In this document: one piece after another, positions 60,656 through 64,000 of the stretch
Layout: each line of letters begins with the position of its first letter
Numbering within the stretch: the first letter of the stretch is position 1
From: Sorghum bicolor
Lineage: Eukaryota > Streptophyta > Magnoliopsida > Poales > Poaceae
Length of the DNA: 64,000 nt
Direction: 5' to 3'
Assembly (NCBI RefSeq): GCF_000003195.3
Contig: NC_012870.2
Location: 7,060,501-7,124,500, forward strand
Program-made: the position numbers and the translations under genes
Notes under the pieces: generated by a model
What the model was told of the DNA's origin: nothing
The model's database searches: none
Seen by the model: only the letters and a program-made list of their open reading frames with translations

Positions 60656-63600
60656 ATGGCGGTTGCCGTCCTGCTGCGCCAGAGGGCGCTCTCGTCGCCC
60701 CACGCGGCCTCCTCGTGCCGAAATGGTTCGTACTACCTTGGGCGGTTGGATCCTTGGGCGTTTCGTGTGGTGGCTGGTCGGTTTGTTTGTTCTTTTGGTT
60801 GGGTCCGGTGCCATGTGTTCGGTAGAATGCCAAAACCAAGCGCGCCCTCTGCAGACATTACCGACCAGTGGTGGCATACTATCAGTGGTAGTCTCTATTT
60901 CCAGGTTATCAGTAGCATCACTGTGTTATGTTTCATGTTTGATTGGAGAAATGAGCATAGCAGTCGGAAAAGGCAGTAATTTTCCTGTTCGGTCGTGATT
61001 GTTGTTTTCTTTTCTCCTCTGATGATTAAAGCATAGTTTTGGAGAAATTTATCATACTAGGAACAAGAAATTGTGGTCTCAATTTTGGTGTATATGGCAT
61101 GCATGGAATGGACCGCACAGTGCTGTATCGTGGTTATGCTATTATTTCATACTTCTTTGCCTTGTGCTTTAAATTTGCTTTAGTATTTCACTTTGTTCCA
61201 GTGTCAAAGCCACCGGTGGTTCTATCCATCATACATTGTTCTTAAATATCTAAAATTGCTTTTCTGTCTAACAAGCCCCATACTCTGTACAGTTGTATAT
61301 ACGAGTGGCCTTTTTTCCAATTCTGATCTACACTCAATGGTGAATTCTACTAATTTGAGATTTTGGAGGACCTACCATAACTCTGCGAAGTTTGATTTGA
61401 CTGATTTGACGTAAGATTCAATACATATCCTATTGAATTGTGTAAAATTCAAGTTTTTTCCTTGCATATTCAAGTTTGGGTGTATAATTTCATGCATTTT
61501 GTACCATACCTTCAACACAACCTGACATTCCATTCCTTGACTCCTAAAGCAACCTTCCAGTACGGGATGCTGTTACCCAGCATTATTCACCACAACAACA
61601 AAAAAATGAAGTCCATATATGTTAAGTTATTACAGTGGCTTGAATTATGAGTACAGTTCAAAATAATCGGGATGCACTTATGTTTTAGTTTGTTTAGTTC
61701 TCCCTAGCAATAATCATGCCTTGGAATTGGAATGGTCCAATGTTTATACTGAAAGGTAATGTGAACCTAAGGGTTATTTGCATGCTAGCATGTAGCGGCC
61801 CATCTTCTCATTTATTTTCCCATGCAAATTTCAATTAAGCTATGTGCTACCTCGGACAACAGGCATCCTCATATCTGGTACCCTAAAGCCCGAGAAAAGA
61901 AGCGCAATGTGTTTTTACATGTTGGCCCTACAAACAGTGGGAAAACTTATAGTGCTCTCAAGAGACTAGAAGCAAGCTCTTCAGGTACTATTTTGATTAA
62001 CCTGTACTAAAGAACATACTGTTACCATGGTTGCTGAGTTCTCTTCAAATTTTGTAGGTGTGTACTGTGGACCTCTGAGATTGTTAGCAAGAGAGATAGC
62101 CCAAAGGTTAAACAAAGTTAACGTCCCTTGTAACTTGATTACTGGACAAGAAAGGGATGAAATTGAAGGTGCAAAGCATAGCTCAGTGACAGTTGAGATG
62201 GCTGATGTGACAACCGACTATCAATGTGCTGTTATTGATGAAATTCAGGTACTTAAAAGTAACACTCATTTGTTGACTGCTAGGATGGGATATCAGAGAT
62301 GTCTATAAATAGTAAGCTAGAGGCTTGTGTATTTGATTTTATTTTTAATAAATGATCAAAACTGTTGTGTTTCTCACTGTCAATAAAGAGTTATTTGGAA
62401 TATCCCCCATCATTCTAATTTTGTCTTATTCCATGGAATAGATGGTTGGCTGTAAATCAAGGGGTTATTCGTTCACACGTGCACTTCTGGGGCTTTGTTC
62501 AGATGAACTTCATGTCTGTGGTGACCCAGCTGCTGTTCCCCTTATTCAGCGAATTCTTGAAGCTACTGGTGATGTAGTTACGGTAATCTAGATGAACTAA
62601 CCAAATGGACAGTACTGCTACAGCGGACATATATTATTTATTTTTTATCCACATATCGTAGTTGTGAATTTGAAGTGTGTTAAGGTTGCCAACAATGTTA
62701 CTCTGCCAGTATACTGCCATTATGAAGTTGGATTTCTTGACATGGACAGACAGTTTTTTTTTGTACAAGAAAGAGATATGATGTAGTTACCTATTACGTG
62801 ATGAAATATCAACAATATCTGTATCTTGCAAGCCTTAGCTGACTTTAAGCTTAAGTATTTCAAATTCTCTCCACTCTGGTTTAAGATATACAGCACTTTT
62901 CTGGCACTGTCACATACTCAAATATGGCTTTGTTCACATTTATATATGTTGAATATCATATTTTGTGGATAACACCATCTGTCATACTACTCAATTAGGC
63001 CCTTGCCCTACTTAGGGCATGTTTGGATCTCATTCTCATAGTGATTCTGGATAGTGATATGGAATCTGGATTCTAGATTAAACAAATGAGGGGTTTTTTA
63101 ATCTCATTCTCATAATGATTATTGCCTTCGCATAGTGAAAATCTCTAAATAGTAAGGTTTGGATAGATAGTTAAGTGTTTGGATCTCATTCTCATTTTTC
63201 TTAGGAGATCCAAACAGGGCCTTAGATTGTAACTATCTTGTCTAGTACCTCCTGTGATCACATATGAGTGGCATGGACATTGCCGCATTCTCCAAAATAC
63301 AAGTTCTAACCACTATTATCAATTTTAATATGTATAAATCTTTCTAAGAAAATATTTATCAATGCAGTAATTTTGTGTGCCTGATCTAACGCTAATAAAT
63401 GTTGACCGTTGTAAAAAATCACGACTATAGAGTAAACCCATCTGGGAACCTCCTTATGGGAAGATAACGTGCAGTCTTATGCAGCTCTGGTTGGTGATAT
63501 GCTATTATGCTGCTGTTTTGTATATGCAAAGAATATCCAAGTGGATTTGCAAGGGCTTTGTCCTTGCCCAAATGAATCTGTTGTTCTGCATAATACTCCC

Positions 63601-63947
63601 TCCGTTCCAAATTATAAGTCGTTCTGGCTTTTCTAGATGTATCTAGACATAAGGGTTGATCTATAAGTAGCAAATTTATGTATATAGAAAAGCAAGAATG
63701 AATTATAATTTGGAATGGAGGGAGTAATTTTCTTTTCCTTGATAATGCTAAAGTACTGATGCATGCATATAATGAATGCTATGAGGCAAATATCCAAATT
63801 TACAGATCCTATGTTGTTGAGCAGGTTCAATATTATGAGAGACTATCTCCTTTGGTTCCTCTGAAGTCTCCACTTGGGTCTTTCTCTAACATCAAGGCAG
63901 GAGATTGTTTAGTAACATTTTCAAGACGTGGAATTTATACTCTCAAG
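60656..63947 (+). CDS. SUV3: ATP-dependent RNA helicase SUV3, mitochondrial (5' part; continues beyond window)
   Basis: Supported exons are 60656-60725 ([16 protein letters not shown]..., a presequence-like start), one ending at 61410 (...[11 protein letters not shown]), 61863-61984, 62058-62248, 62442-62582 and 63825-63947. From 61410 on, all phases join. Walker A is [10 protein letters not shown], and the helicase motif II is DEIQ at the end of exon 62058-62248 followed by MVGCKSRG. Further family strings are [23 protein letters not shown] and [20 protein letters not shown]3 unwinds mitochondrial RNA for decay and surveillance. I could not settle the exon or exons between 60725 and about 61340: exon 1 ends in phase 1 and no candidate acceptor joined cleanly. 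The gene runs past 64000. Confidence 0.88.
63015..63221. mobile_element. Tourist-like MITE in a SUV3 intron (207 bp)
   Basis: GGGCATGTTTGGATCTC and GAGATCCAAACAGGGCC (the latter after 'cttag') are inverted and flanked by TTA (63012-63014 and 63222-63224). The interior repeats 'atctcattctcata' three times. Confidence 0.85.
63596..63724. mobile_element. Stowaway MITE in a SUV3 intron (129 bp)
   Basis: CTCCCTCCGTTCCAAATTAT and ATAATTTGGAATGGAGGGAG are near-perfect inverted repeats flanked by TA on each side. The core has 'atctagacata'. It lies about 100 bp upstream of the exon at 63825. Confidence 0.92.
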
Positions 63948-64000
63948 GTTGGTATTGGTTCAACTGGCCATTGCAGGATTGCTTCATATATCAAGCATGT

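Noticed and set aside
60726..61340. Several candidate second exons for SUV3 (for example near 60916, 61201 and 61309)
   Set aside because: None joined the phase-1 end of exon 1 to the [13 protein letters not shown] frame without a stop, so I did not report one.

Overview
The window is nuclear DNA of a grass, most likely Sorghum or a close Andropogoneae relative (inference). The basis is spliced GT-AG genes with GC-rich first exons, many Tourist-like MITEs with GGCCTTGTTTAGTT ends and TTA/TAA target duplications, Stowaway MITEs, a truncated Ty3/gypsy element with a 2.7-kb LTR, a solo LTR, and L1-type LINE remnants. I reconstructed ten protein-coding gene models by hand from splice sites and reading phase. 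Nine are complete and one runs off the right edge.

Layout. 1-930 is GC-rich sequence with no convincing gene. 1759-4645 (-) is an AIM24-family gene. 4650-19600 is mostly mobile DNA: MITEs, a repeat with direct terminal copies, a gypsy 3' end plus LTR (9636-12481), a solo LTR with a perfect CTAGG duplication (14950-17002) and a LINE 3' end. 19927-25865 (+) encodes a 687-aa protein joining a Myb/SANT-like domain to an Oberon-type PHD region. 27082-28462 (-) encodes a 398-aa Cys-motif membrane protein of unknown role. 32199-32612 (-) is a DUF1677 gene.

The most striking structure lies at 37456-45570. It is an inverted, tail-to-tail duplication of a head-to-head gene pair: ribosomal protein eS27 and WDR4/TRM82 (the tRNA m7G methyltransferase subunit). 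Both eS27 copies (38657-40065 + and 41976-44171 -) are intact and encode the same 86 residues. Only the right-hand WDR4 copy (44629-47739 +) is complete. The left one is a truncated pseudogene, and a third WDR4 scrap lies at 35262-35503. Telo-box, site II and TATA motifs sit between the right-hand pair; the telo-box is degraded in the left-hand copy.

47740-54800 holds no clear gene but contains a minisatellite-like array (48436-48827) and a degenerate LINE with an internal tandem duplication (52855-53460). 54837-55622 (+) encodes an FLZ/DUF581-like protein that stops just where the zinc finger should start. 57792-60037 (-) is ATG16, head-to-head with the mitochondrial RNA helicase SUV3, which starts at 60656 (+) and continues past the window.

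The genes are housekeeping functions: mitochondrial upkeep, translation, tRNA modification, autophagy and RNA surveillance, plus chromatin- or regulator-like proteins. They do not form one pathway. What organises the window is divergent promoters, local duplication and transposon insertion. Species, expression and the exact 5' ends of transcripts cannot be settled from sequence alone.
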